Source: an uncultured Treponema sp. (GTDB lineage Bacteria > Spirochaetota > Spirochaetia > Treponematales > Treponemataceae). Taken from it: 64,000 nt of DNA. Of this stretch, positions 33,517 through 42,572 are shown one piece after another; position 1 is the stretch's first letter, and every line of letters starts with the position of its first letter. Position numbers and translations under genes: made by a program. The notes beneath the pieces were generated by a model, which saw only the letters and a program-made list of their open reading frames with translations, was not told where the DNA came from and made no database searches. The DNA is taken from assembly GCF_934725225.1 (NCBI RefSeq), contig NZ_CAKVAM010000001.1, positions 372,001 through 436,000 on the forward strand, in the 5' to 3' direction.

Positions 33517-34077
33517 TTACTTCAGTTCAAGACCGATGCTGAACGCTTTTCCTGCAAAGTCGCCCAGCTTAAGATAATGCTGGTTCACCGGGTCGTAGGA
33601 AATCGGATTCAGTTTTTTGACATCTACTTTTCCGTTTGAATCAAGAACTGAATCGTCAATGCTCACGTTCACGATTTGGCCGAACAGGTGGCTTGTTTTT
33701 TCATCGTAGCTTATGAGATTGCACTCAAGCGCAAACGGAAGCTCCCTGACTAGCGGCGCGTCAACAAATTCCGACTTTTCCGCATGGAGTCCCGCCTTTG
33801 TGAATTTATCCGGCGTATTGTTTGCCGAAACCAGTCCGACGTAATCGCATTCCTTTGCGAATTCCGCGGTTCCCACGCTGACCGTAAACGCCTTGCGCTC
33901 AAGGATATTTTTTACAGTTTTATGCGACGCGCTCAGGCAAAGTCCTATTTCCTTTTCATCGCTGATTGCGCCCCAAGCCGCATTCATTGCGTCCGGAGTT
34001 CCGTCCTTGTCGTAAGATGCCACGATAAGCACAGGCATCGGATAAAGCCATTCTTTCGCACCAAAATTCTTTCTCAT
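33517..34077 (-). CDS. flavin reductase-like FMN-binding protein
   Basis: A 186-residue protein of the flavin reductase/FMN-binding split-barrel family. The start KEWLYPMPVLIVASYDKDG and the following NAAWGAISDEKEIGLCLSASHKT match the FMN phosphate site. SHLFGQIVNVSID is the typical C-terminal strand. These enzymes reduce flavin with NAD(P)H or transfer electrons in redox housekeeping. AGGAGG precedes the ATG. Single gene. Confidence 0.9.
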   Translation of the reverse strand: MRKNFGAKEWLYPMPVLIVASYDKDGTPDAMNAAWGAISDEKEIGLCLSASHKTVKNILERKAFTVSVGTAEFAKECDYVGLVSANNTPDKFTKAGLHAEKSEFVDAPLVRELPFALECNLISYDEKTSHLFGQIVNVSIDDSVLDSNGKVDVKKLNPISYDPVNQHYLKLGDFAGKAFSIGLELK

Positions 34078-34151
34078 AATTCCTCCTATGTAATATTAAA
34101 CTTTTACTTAATATACAAAAAATTTTGCGGTTTGGCATTAGCTGGCTGAGG

Positions 34152-34180
34152 TTGACCGGCGGTATTTTTTTTATGATAAT
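34152..34180 (+). promoter_or_regulatory. aroK promoter (leaderless)
   Basis: TTGACC (34152-34157), 17 bp, GATAAT (34175-34180), 7 bp to the ATG at 34188. Confidence 0.7.
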
Positions 34181-34187
34181 CAGTTTT

Positions 34188-34685
34188 ATGAAAAACAATG
34201 TGATTCTGATTGGAATGCCCGGAGCTGGAAAAAGCACAGTTGGCGTTGTGCTTGCAAAACTCTTGAATTATAAATTTGTTGATAGCGATATTGTGATTCA
34301 GCAGAAAATGAAGAAAAAACTCAAGGACATAATTTTAGAGCAGGGTGCAGAATATTTTAAGAAGATTGAAAATAAAATCAATTCCAGCTTGAATGTAAAA
34401 AAATGCGTTGTTGCCACGGGCGGAAGTGTTGTTTTTGGAAAAGACGCAATGGAGCATTTTAAAAAAATTGGAACAGTTGTCTATTTAAAAGTAAGCCTTG
34501 CTTCACTTGAAAAGCGTCTTGGCGATTTGGATAAAAGGGGAGTTGTCCATAAACCCGGCGAAACTCTTTTGGACATTTTTAATGAGCGCGCCCCTCTTTA
34601 TGAAAAATACGCGGATATAATTGTTGAAGAAACTGATTCAGAAATATCTCAAATTGCAATGAAAATAGAAAACGCAATTTTTTAG
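34188..34685 (+). CDS. aroK: shikimate kinase
   Basis: A 165-residue P-loop kinase phosphorylating shikimate in the chorismate pathway. Walker A is GMPGAGKSTVG at residues 9-19, the substrate Asp is in FVDSDIVI, and ATGGSVVF is the glycine-rich substrate loop. FNERAPLYEKYAD is the standard C-terminal motif with the lid region before it. The ATG at 34188 is set by the promoter ending 7 bp upstream; longer in-frame starts would be outside the transcript. No other aro gene is adjacent. Confidence 0.92.
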   Translation: MKNNVILIGMPGAGKSTVGVVLAKLLNYKFVDSDIVIQQKMKKKLKDIILEQGAEYFKKIENKINSSLNVKKCVVATGGSVVFGKDAMEHFKKIGTVVYLKVSLASLEKRLGDLDKRGVVHKPGETLLDIFNERAPLYEKYADIIVEETDSEISQIAMKIENAIF

Positions 34686-34688
34686 GAA

Positions 34689-36929
34689 TTATCTTAGTCC
34701 CAAAGTAATGCACCATTCCTTGCTGGAGTTCATGCTTCCGCCGAAAACTAAATTTCCAAGGAGAGTATGAAGCACAAGATAAAGTCCTCCGCCAGCTTCA
34801 AATTTTCTGTCCGCAAAAAGTTTTCCAGAAGGCGAATCTTGATCAATGAACGGATCGTAGCCTGAACTTACTGCAGCTTTTGCTTCTGCCACGGCGAGCA
34901 ATGGAAGTCCTGCGATGTTTGTTATTTTTTGCCTGAAAGAAATTCCTGCAATTGCAAAGTCGCGCCGCAACGCTCCTGTAGGATAACCGCTCATTCCGTC
35001 TGCGCCGCCAAAATTGCAGTAGCCGGAATTCAGTTCGTAAGGAAATCTGTTGCTGCAGAAAACAGAAGAAATTCCGATTGAATTTTTTTCGTCCGCAAGC
35101 TCAAATCTTTTTTCCGCAGAAAATCTAAAGTCGTAAATCAAGTCATTTTGCATGTCATCAGTTTTTCCGCCGAAGTTAAAAATGGATTCCACTTTTCCGC
35201 CGTAAAGAGAAGCGAAGTCATTGTGCAGCGATGTAAAAATAATTTCGCTGTGAAGAAAACTTGTGTTGTGCCATTTTTCTGTTGCGATTATTTTTTCCGC
35301 GGAATGCGCAATGCCGGCTTTTGCTGTAAAATAATCTGTGTGCCTGAACCTGATTCCGCCGAAAATTTCAACGCCTCTGTCTTCCGCAATTGTTCTGTCG
35401 TTAAAGTAAATGTTTGTCGCTGGAGAACAGCTTCCGTATTTGAGTGAATTTTTAAAATCAAGGCTCAATATGCTGTCTTTAAAATCCGCCAGCTTCGGAA
35501 AAAATTCAGTTTCAAAAGTTATTGTATTTCCGAATGAAAGCCTGAAAAGGGATTCAATTGGAGTGCGCAAAAAAACTCCTGCCGTAAAATTTGGATCTAC
35601 GGAAAGATATTTTTGCGGCTCATAGCTTGCGACTGAAACAGAAGAAGTTCCTGTGAAAAAAATCTGATTCATGTTCTGGTCGTAGTGGTTCGCAAGAATT
35701 TCAAGAGTTGTGGAATTGTCTTCGTTTTGCTTTAAAGAATAAGTGAGAGACGAAAGATGATAATGTTCCTTTAGCCTGCCTAGTTTTTTTGTAAGCTGCT
35801 TTTTGGTTTTGTCATCAAGTTTCTGCCCAAGGAATTTTTCAAATTCTTTTTCCGCGGGAATTGGAACTGGCTTGGAAAACGAAATGTCTTTTATGGCAAT
35901 TTTATCTATGGAAAAATCCGGCATTTTGCTGTATTCGCTTTCACGGTTGAAGTCCAGTTTTTCAAGTGTTCTTCCGGCTGATTCAATCTGCCTTGCAATC
36001 TTTGAAATTTTATCTTTGTTCTGCTGAACGCAAATTTCTCCCGCCCTTACAATCTGGTGCGGCTTCATAAAATCAAATGTGCTGAATTCTGAAAGATTTG
36101 GACGCAAAACAATGTCCGCATAGCTGTACTGTTCAACTGCGTTAGAAGAAATAATCAAATTGAAAATCTGCACCGCCACAGAATAAAAGTCAGAAAGAGT
36201 TTCTGGAGGAGTGTCAACAATGCTTGCAACATCCATTGAAATTACGATGTCCGCGCCCATTTCACGCGCAAGTTTAAGCGGAAGATTGTTTCTAAGTCCG
36301 CCGTCCATTGAGTACAAGCCTTTTTCCACTTGAGCTGGCGTAAAAACTGCCGGAATTGAAATGCTCGCCCTTACCGCGTTTACAAGAGAGCCGCTTTTAA
36401 ATATCAGTTCCTTGCCGGAAATTGCGTCTGTGCCAATTGCCCTGAACGGAATCGGAAGTTTGTCAAAATCTGTAACTGGAAGAATTTTGCTAAGGTGATT
36501 GCTAAGCTCGCAAATAATCTGCTGGTCGCCTATGATTCCAGGAGCTGAGCCGAATTTTCCGTCTGCAATTGAAAACGAAAGAGTTATTCCGTCTGTTTTT
36601 TTTGAAAAAGCTTCGGGCGGAATTTTTTCTGGAGTTGAAGGGCGTTCATTCAGAATCGTCATAAAATCCATGGACAAAAGAGTTTGCCGGATTTGCTTTG
36701 GAGTGTAGCCTGCCGCGTAAAGTGAGCCAATCAGCGCGCCCATGCTTGTTCCTAAAATCATATCTGGGCGGATTCCTTCATTTTCCAAAGCTTCGATGAG
36801 CGGAATTTCTGCAAGCCCTTTTGCGCCGCCTCCGCTTAGAACAAGCGCAATCTTCGGATTCTTTGCAAATGAAAAACTGAATGTAAAAACTGAAAATAAA
36901 ACCGCCGAAACAACAGATTTAAAACTCAT
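34689..36929 (-). CDS. patatin-like phospholipase with POTRA/barrel (type Vd autotransporter)
   Basis: A 746-residue exported protein. The signal peptide (1-22) is followed by a patatin domain with oxyanion loop SGGGAKGLAEIPL, nucleophile GTSMGALIGSLYAAG and the catalytic Asp in SMDGGLRNNLPL. A POTRA-like linker (about 340-410) and a long C-terminal beta-barrel follow. This order matches PlpD-type (type Vd) autotransporters, which hold a phospholipase A at the outer membrane. The final residue is Arg, not the usual aromatic. Likely lipid-hydrolysing surface or secreted enzyme. Confidence 0.88.
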   Translation of the reverse strand: MSFKSVVSAVLFSVFTFSFSFAKNPKIALVLSGGGAKGLAEIPLIEALENEGIRPDMILGTSMGALIGSLYAAGYTPKQIRQTLLSMDFMTILNERPSTPEKIPPEAFSKKTDGITLSFSIADGKFGSAPGIIGDQQIICELSNHLSKILPVTDFDKLPIPFRAIGTDAISGKELIFKSGSLVNAVRASISIPAVFTPAQVEKGLYSMDGGLRNNLPLKLAREMGADIVISMDVASIVDTPPETLSDFYSVAVQIFNLIISSNAVEQYSYADIVLRPNLSEFSTFDFMKPHQIVRAGEICVQQNKDKISKIARQIESAGRTLEKLDFNRESEYSKMPDFSIDKIAIKDISFSKPVPIPAEKEFEKFLGQKLDDKTKKQLTKKLGRLKEHYHLSSLTYSLKQNEDNSTTLEILANHYDQNMNQIFFTGTSSVSVASYEPQKYLSVDPNFTAGVFLRTPIESLFRLSFGNTITFETEFFPKLADFKDSILSLDFKNSLKYGSCSPATNIYFNDRTIAEDRGVEIFGGIRFRHTDYFTAKAGIAHSAEKIIATEKWHNTSFLHSEIIFTSLHNDFASLYGGKVESIFNFGGKTDDMQNDLIYDFRFSAEKRFELADEKNSIGISSVFCSNRFPYELNSGYCNFGGADGMSGYPTGALRRDFAIAGISFRQKITNIAGLPLLAVAEAKAAVSSGYDPFIDQDSPSGKLFADRKFEAGGGLYLVLHTLLGNLVFGGSMNSSKEWCITLGLR

Positions 36930-37020
36930 GGCAAAAGAATATCATTTAGTAGAAAAAAAATCAAAAAAATGCCCTCAAATGCTGACAAATAGAATATTTT
37001 GAATCATAATTATAATAAAC

Positions 37021-37138
37021 TGTCATTCCCATACTTAATGCGAAAGATCTCCGGGTCAAGCCCGAAGATGACAAGGAAAAACAACTGTCATTGCTATGCT
37101 AAAATGCAATGTCATTCCTGTGCAGCGACACGGGAATC
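37021..37138. repeat. dispersed palindromic repeat pair upstream of the phase-variable gene
   Basis: Unit one (37021-37073) runs from TGTCATTCCCATAC to GATGACA and contains CGGGTCAAGCCCG. Unit two (37085-37138) begins TGTCATTGC and holds a second TGTCATTCC. They occupy the whole region ahead of the ribosome site of the 37159 gene. Confidence 0.65.
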
Positions 37139-37158
37139 CCTAACCAAGGAGGAACTTT

Positions 37159-38674
37159 ATGAAAAAGCTAATTTTTTCTATTTTACCAGCATTTTTATTC
37201 GCGTTTATTTCGTGCATGAACATGAGCTCTGGCTCTGGCGAAAACGGCTCTGTTCGTGTTGCCCTGCCCGGAAGCGCGCGCGCCGCCTACAATAAAGACA
37301 ATGCCGACAAATTCTCTGTGCGCCTTTACAATGATGATTTTGACAAAACCGAGGAAGGAACTGTGGGGGGGGGTAATAGAGTTTCCTGACCTGGAGCCGG
37401 GAACATACACAGCAGAGGCTGAAGCCTGGAACACAGACGAAAACATCCTTGAAGGAAGCGGAAGCACAAAGATTACCGTAAAAGCCGGCGAAACCACAGA
37501 CTGCACTATAAAAATGATTCTTGAGGGCATTTTCTATTCAAAATATATGCTCATTCCTGATTATCGTGGGTGGATTACGTATGCCTACGACTATTCAACT
37601 TGCACTGAGAAGAAAATCTGGTCTACTAATTCTAATTCTCCTCAATATTCCCATTTTGCAGAAAGCAATGATGGGAGCATTTATTGTACTATATTAACTA
37701 ATAATAAATACAATGTACATAATTACAGCTTTGCAACTAGTAATGATAAAACAGACTTTATCATTACTAAGACAAATACAGGATTTTTTGATGGTTACTA
37801 TGACAGCACAACAGATATTTATTGGCTTATTCGTAATGCAAACGGTAATCTATATTTATACAAAAAAAATGTAGAAGGCGCTTCTGAGGAAGAATATAAT
37901 ATAGGAATTACCCAGAATAGTTTTGGAGATTGTGCAATAAGAGGCGAAAATCTTTATTATTCATTTTATAGTGATTATGGTGATTCAATTGGCTATGCAA
38001 CATTCGACTATACGAGCGGAAATCCTGCTGAGGTAAAAGCGAAAAAAACGTTATCCGACTTTAAAACTTTATCTGGCTTTGACGGTTCAGGTGAAATCAA
38101 TGATATAGCAGTTCTTGAGGACGGAAGGGTAGCTATAATAGTTCGTGATACAAACACTAGTTCTACTAATGATAATACTACTAAAACTGTTATATACAAT
38201 TATACTGTTACAGATGGTGGCACGGTTAATAGCCGTGGCGCGCTGCTCATTTTATCTTCGGACTTGTCTAAAGTTGAAAAAGTTCTTGGTTGGTCAGGAG
38301 AAAGAACAATCAGCGCAACTGGCTCAAGTTCTGACTACAATGTACAATGGGATAAAATTACAGCGTACATTCCAGAATATGAAGATCGCAACTCGCACTT
38401 TTACGGACCGGTTAAAATTGTCGCAATCCGCCCAAAGGAGCTTGTGATTGCAGACTGCGGCGCAAACTTTGTTCTTCCAGATTATAATGAAAAGAAAAAC
38501 GGAAAAATGTTCACTCACAACAGACTTATGACCGTAGACTTGCGCAATTTTGCCATAAGTTGCAAAAAAGAGTTCACCGAAGATGAGATAAAATTTCAAA
38601 ATCTAGCAGTCAGCGGCAATTTAACGGTTACTAGTTCTGGAACAAACGGCTGGTCAGACGGAGTTGAAAAATAA
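37159..38674 (+). CDS. phase-variable lipoprotein, out of frame here (G9)
   Basis: With one base removed from the poly-G tract this reads as a 504-residue lipoprotein. As given, translation from 37159 stops after 76 residues at 37389. The N-terminal module has signal peptide MKKLIFSILPAFLFAFISC (Cys19 lipidated), SVRVALPGSARAAY, and after the tract IEFPDLEPGTYTAEAEAW, an Ig/CNA-like strand pattern shared with the 60 kb gene. The passenger (about 130-504) is a repeated beta structure, Tyr/Asn/Asp-rich, with no enzyme motif; a beta-propeller is possible. The last 100 residues match the 63 kb pseudogene. CCAAGGAGG precedes the ATG. Surface exposure is inferred. Confidence 0.85.
37365..37373 (+). 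repeat. poly-G tract (G9) in coding sequence, OFF state
   Basis: Nine G follow ACTGT. Eight would read …TVGGVIEFPDLEP… and continue to the stop at 38674; nine end translation in …GGGNRVS. The tract lies at the homologous site of the 60 kb gene. Confidence 0.9.
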
Positions 38675-38696
38675 AGTAACTATATCGCCTGAACGC

Positions 38697-38820
38697 TGTC
38701 ATTGCCGTGCATGACATGGCAATCTATAATAATTCCCCAGTCGAACTGAAAAATAAATGTCATTCCCGCACTTGATGCGGGAATCTGAAACAGATTTTCG
38801 GGTCAAGCCCGAAAATGACA
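38697..38820. repeat. dispersed palindromic repeats downstream of the phase-variable gene
   Basis: Unit one starts TGTCATTGCCGTGC at 38697. Unit two (38759-38820) runs TGTCATTCCCGCACTTGATG to AAAATGACA, with two hairpins: CCCGCA/TGCGGG and TTTTCGGG/CCCGAAAA. With the 37021-37138 units they bracket the lipoprotein gene. Confidence 0.75.
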
Positions 38821-38854
38821 TGAACTCAGTTTTTCCTCCCTCCAAAACTTCTAC

Positions 38855-38883
38855 TTTACGCAAGGTTGTTTTTTTCGTAAAAT
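38855..38883 (+). promoter_or_regulatory. tex promoter (leaderless)
   Basis: TTTACG (38855-38860), 17 bp, TAAAAT (38878-38883), 8 bp to the ATG at 38892. No ribosome site. Confidence 0.6.
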
Positions 38884-38891
38884 AGCGTCCT

Positions 38892-41246
38892 ATGGAATTT
38901 ACTCAAGAGAAAATCGACTCGTTGACAGTCAATGAAGTTGAAATTATGAAAAAAATCGCTGAGGAGCTGAACATAAAAGTTCCTCAGGTAAGCGCGGTCA
39001 TCAGCCTTGTTCAGGAAGGATGCACTATTCCTTTTATTGCACGTTACCGCAAAGAAAAGCACGGCTCGCTTGATGAGCTTCAGGTGCGTGAATGCGACCA
39101 CTTGTTTACTTCCTATAAAAATCTGGAAGAACGCCGCCTTGAAATTGTAAAAGGCATATTTAATCAGAACAAGCTTACTGAATCTTTGTACAATGCCGCA
39201 ATGGAAGCAAAAACTCTTTCCGAGCTTGAAGACTTGTGGGCGCCATTTAAAAAGAAGAAAAAGACCCGCGGAATGGTTGCGCAGGAAAAAGGACTTGAGC
39301 CTTTGGCGGATGCAATGTATGAGCTTGATGACGCTGCTCTTCTTGAAAAGGCAAAGGAATTCATAAAGACAGACAACGAGGATTCAGCTTTAAATGTTGA
39401 AACTGCGGAAGATGCAATTGTCGGCGCAAAGGACATTGTTGCAGAGCGTGTTGCTCAGGATTCCAAAAACCGCGAAGCTGTTCATTCGCTTTATATGGAA
39501 ACCGGGTCAATTGTTACAAAAGGAATTGTTCCAGACGGACAGGACGCTGAAACTGTTGAAAAAACTTCCACATATAAAATGTACTGGGACTACAGCGAGC
39601 CTTTGAATCAGGTTAAGCCGCATAGAATTCTTGCAATCAACCGTGCGGAACGTGAAGGCGCGCTTGAAGTTACAATTTCCGTTGACGTTGATGAGGCTGT
39701 AAAAGCGATTCAGAAAAAATACACAATTAACAACAAGGCTTTTTCAGAAGCAATTGAAGACGGAGTTGTTCGCCTTTTAAGTCCTGCCGTTGTGCGCGAA
39801 ATCCGCAGCGATGAAACTGATGAAGCTGACGAGCACGGAATTGGAATTTTCAGCGAAAACTTAAAGAACCTTTTGATGACTCAGCCGATAAAAGGAAGCC
39901 GCGTTCTTGGAGTTGACCCTGGAATCCGCACTGGAACAAAATGCGCCGCCCTTGATGAAACTGGAAAATATCTTGGCTACTTTTTGATTAAGCAGGTTGC
40001 AGATCCAGAAGGCTCATACAAGGCAATCAATGATGCGATTGACAAATATGATATTCAGGTTGTCGCAGTCGGAAACGGAACTGGAAGCCAGGAAGTTCAG
40101 GCGATTGTAAGCAAAGTAATCAGCGAAAATTATTCTGATGTTATGTATACGGTTGTTGATGAAAGCGGAGCTTCTGTTTATTCTGCAAGCGACATTGCCC
40201 GCGAAGAATTTCCTGAGCTTGATCTTACAATCCGTGGCGCAATTTCAATGGGAAGAAGACTGCAGGATCCTCTTGCCGAGCTTGTAAAAATCGATCCGAA
40301 GGCAATCGGCGTTGGACTTTATCAGCATGACGTAAACCAGAAAAAACTTTCTGATACTTTGGATGAAGTTGTTGGCTCTGTTGTAAATCAGGTTGGCGTA
40401 AACTTGAACACTGCGAGCGCGAGCCTTTTAAAATATGTTTCTGGAATCAACAGTTCTCTTGCAAAAAAAATTGTTGCCTACCGCGATACAAACGGAAAAA
40501 TCACAAGCCGCGAGGATTTGAAAAAAGTTTCGGGGCTTGGTCCAAAGGCGTTTGAGCAGTGCGCGGGATTCTTGAAAATTCCAGAAAGCTCAAATCCGCT
40601 TGACAACACTTGGGTTCACCCGGAAAACTACGAAGTTGCAAAGGAAGTTCTTCCGCTTGTTCAGAAAAAAGAAAAAATTTCCGCAGAGCTGAAAAAGCAG
40701 CTGGAAGAAAAATACAATGTTGGTGAAACTACAATCAACGACATTGTTGAAGAACTTGCAAAGCCTAACCGTGATCCGCGCGATGGCTATCCTGCTCCAA
40801 TCATGCAGAAAGGCGTTTTGAATTTTGAAGATCTCAAGGTTGGAATGAAAGTTACCGGCAAGATTAAAAATGTTGTTGACTTTGGCGCGTTCGTAGACAT
40901 CGGTTTGCACGAAACTGGACTTATTCACATTTCCGAGCTTAGCGACAGTTTTGTTTCTGATCCGATGGACGTAATCAAGGTTGGCGATGTAAAGGAATTC
41001 ACGATAATCGATTTGGATACAGACCGAAAAAGAATCAGCCTTTCATTAAAATCTGATGCCGCAAGCCGTCCTGCTGGAGGAGCTTCTTCAGGCGCAAAGA
41101 AAAAAGTTGTGGTTGTAAAAAAGCATTCAGCTTCCGGGGAAAAGCCTTCGTTTGACAAAAACAGAAAGCCTCACCGCGAAAAGCAGAATTTTGGCAGCGA
41201 CGACGGAATGTACTACAATCCTTTTGCGGCATTGCTCAAGAAGTAA
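38892..41246 (+). CDS. tex: Tex-family transcription accessory protein
   Basis: A 784-residue nucleic-acid-binding protein of the Tex family. It has the helical N-terminus (IPFIARYRKEKHGSLDELQVR), a YqgF-like RNase-fold core (VLGVDPGIRTGTKCAALDETG), helix-hairpin-helix segments (VNLNTASASLLKYVSGI, KKVSGLGPKAFEQCAGFL) and an S1 RNA-binding domain near residues 640-715 (GMKVTGKIKNVVDFGAFVDI). The C-terminal 70 residues are Lys/Ser-rich and disordered. Tex is a conserved RNA-polymerase-associated factor. It leads a pair with the permease 3 bp downstream. Confidence 0.95.
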   Translation: MEFTQEKIDSLTVNEVEIMKKIAEELNIKVPQVSAVISLVQEGCTIPFIARYRKEKHGSLDELQVRECDHLFTSYKNLEERRLEIVKGIFNQNKLTESLYNAAMEAKTLSELEDLWAPFKKKKKTRGMVAQEKGLEPLADAMYELDDAALLEKAKEFIKTDNEDSALNVETAEDAIVGAKDIVAERVAQDSKNREAVHSLYMETGSIVTKGIVPDGQDAETVEKTSTYKMYWDYSEPLNQVKPHRILAINRAEREGALEVTISVDVDEAVKAIQKKYTINNKAFSEAIEDGVVRLLSPAVVREIRSDETDEADEHGIGIFSENLKNLLMTQPIKGSRVLGVDPGIRTGTKCAALDETGKYLGYFLIKQVADPEGSYKAINDAIDKYDIQVVAVGNGTGSQEVQAIVSKVISENYSDVMYTVVDESGASVYSASDIAREEFPELDLTIRGAISMGRRLQDPLAELVKIDPKAIGVGLYQHDVNQKKLSDTLDEVVGSVVNQVGVNLNTASASLLKYVSGINSSLAKKIVAYRDTNGKITSREDLKKVSGLGPKAFEQCAGFLKIPESSNPLDNTWVHPENYEVAKEVLPLVQKKEKISAELKKQLEEKYNVGETTINDIVEELAKPNRDPRDGYPAPIMQKGVLNFEDLKVGMKVTGKIKNVVDFGAFVDIGLHETGLIHISELSDSFVSDPMDVIKVGDVKEFTIIDLDTDRKRISLSLKSDAASRPAGGASSGAKKKVVVVKKHSASGEKPSFDKNRKPHREKQNFGSDDGMYYNPFAALLKK

Positions 41247-41249
41247 AAA

Positions 41250-42308
41250 ATGCTTCAAGTTTTAAAGCTCGTGCTTTGCGATGTGCATTTTCTGGGCGCG
41301 TTTTTTCAGACTGTGATAACAATTTGCCTTGGCTACTTTTTTAGGCGGCGTGGCATTGTTGATGACGGCGGAAAAAAGACAGTTACGGCGATTGTTTGGA
41401 AAATTGCGGTTCCTTGCATTGCGTTTAATGCCTTTATGCAGGATTTCAACAGGGAAAATTTTACTACAAGCCTTGTTGAAATTTTGCTTGCCGGAATAAT
41501 TTACGCTTTGTTGGTTTTTCTTGGAAAACTTGCCTTTATAAAGCGCGCAAAGGACGAGCGGATTCTGGCAGCTCTTTTTGTGGCTGTTGGTCAGACAACG
41601 CTTTTTTCACTTCCGATTTTGCAGTCGGTTTATACGGGACGCGACAAGGAAATTATGCTTTACATAAGCTCGATTTCTGTTGTGTTCCGGATAATGGTTT
41701 ACATTGTAGGATTTTACATAATTTCCGGCGAGCGGTTTCACATTAAGACGTTTTCAGTTTCCGCAAAGAAAATTTTTGTTACGCCGATTATGATTGGAAT
41801 GTTCCTTGGAATTGCGGTTTGGCTTTTGCAGGATTTTACGGCGCAAGTTCAAACTGGGCAGGGAATGTATTCTTTTTTGCGTGTGGATAAAACTTTGCCG
41901 GTTCTTTACACAACGGTTTCTTCTTTTTGCCATTTGCTGAATCCGCTTTCGATGTTTTTAATTGGAATGTCCATTGGCGAGGCTGATTTTTCTTCCGCGG
42001 TGAAAGATAAAAATGCGTGGCTTATTGCCGTTATGAGAAACTTTTTTGCTCCGGTTTTTGTTCTGATTTTTTGCTGTGCTTTGCATTTGGCAGGAATTGT
42101 CCGCTTTAATGAATATTCTCTTGCCGCTCTTGTGATTGGTTTTTCCGCTCCGATTTCTGTTACGCTTAGCATGATGTGCGTTCAGTTTCATCGGCATGAG
42201 CTTCTTGCTTCCCGCGCCTGTTTTATTTCTACTTTGCTCACGATTGTTTCTATGCCGTTCAGCTTTGTAATAATTCATCTTGCGCTGAATTCCGCGATTT
42301 TTAAATAA
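41250..42308 (+). CDS. AEC-family permease
   Basis: A 352-residue membrane protein with about ten hydrophobic helices, matching the auxin-efflux-carrier (AEC) transporter family. Typical parts are GYFFRRRGIVDDGGKKTVTA, IVWKIAVPCIAFNAFMQ, and the second half NPLSMFLIGMSIGEADF and SAPISVTLSMMCVQF. Bacterial members move organic acids such as malate. It begins 3 bp after the tex stop and is probably co-transcribed. No specific substrate can be named. Confidence 0.87.
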   Translation: MLQVLKLVLCDVHFLGAFFQTVITICLGYFFRRRGIVDDGGKKTVTAIVWKIAVPCIAFNAFMQDFNRENFTTSLVEILLAGIIYALLVFLGKLAFIKRAKDERILAALFVAVGQTTLFSLPILQSVYTGRDKEIMLYISSISVVFRIMVYIVGFYIISGERFHIKTFSVSAKKIFVTPIMIGMFLGIAVWLLQDFTAQVQTGQGMYSFLRVDKTLPVLYTTVSSFCHLLNPLSMFLIGMSIGEADFSSAVKDKNAWLIAVMRNFFAPVFVLIFCCALHLAGIVRFNEYSLAALVIGFSAPISVTLSMMCVQFHRHELLASRACFISTLLTIVSMPFSFVIIHLALNSAIFK

Positions 42309-42323
42309 AAGCGGATTTTGCTA

Positions 42324-42352
42324 TTGACACTCGCTGGGATTTTTCATATTAT
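42324..42352 (+). promoter_or_regulatory. tRNA-fMet promoter
   Basis: TTGACA (42324-42329), 17 bp, TATTAT (42347-42352), about 17 bp before the mature tRNA 5' end. Confidence 0.75.
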
Positions 42353-42369
42353 ATAAAAACATATTACGA

Positions 42370-42442
42370 CGCTGGGTAGAGCAGTTGGCAGCTCGTCGGG
42401 CTCATAACCCGGAGGCCGTTGGTTCAAGTCCAACCCCAGCTA
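42370..42442 (+). tRNA. initiator tRNA-fMet (anticodon CAT)
   Basis: A 73-nt cloverleaf: acceptor CGCTGGG/CCCAGCT, D arm GAGC/GCTC, anticodon arm TCGGG-CTCATAA-CCCGG, T arm GTTGG-TTCAAGT-CCAAC. Position 1 (C) is mismatched with 72 (T) and three G-C pairs stack below the anticodon loop; both mark an initiator rather than an elongator Met tRNA. CCA is not encoded. Confidence 0.95.
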
Positions 42443-42445
42443 TAG

Positions 42446-42478
42446 AAGGTTTCAGATTGTTTCTGAAGCCTTTTTTTA
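42446..42478 (+). terminator. tRNA terminator
   Basis: AAGGTTTCAGA, a short loop and TCTGAAGCCTT are followed by T7. Confidence 0.88.
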
Positions 42479-42572
42479 TTTTAAAACAATTTGGTTGGAG
42501 TTGAAGTGAAACTTGTGCTGAATCTGTAAAATTATTTTGCTTGGAATTGTAGAAATTGTGCTAAAATAAAAC

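Noticed and set aside
37256..38674. Separate ORF starting at 37256
   Set aside because: Its first 40 residues (Pro/Thr/Met-rich) are the wrong frame of the lipoprotein N-terminus. The real start is 37159, with a poly-G frameshift.
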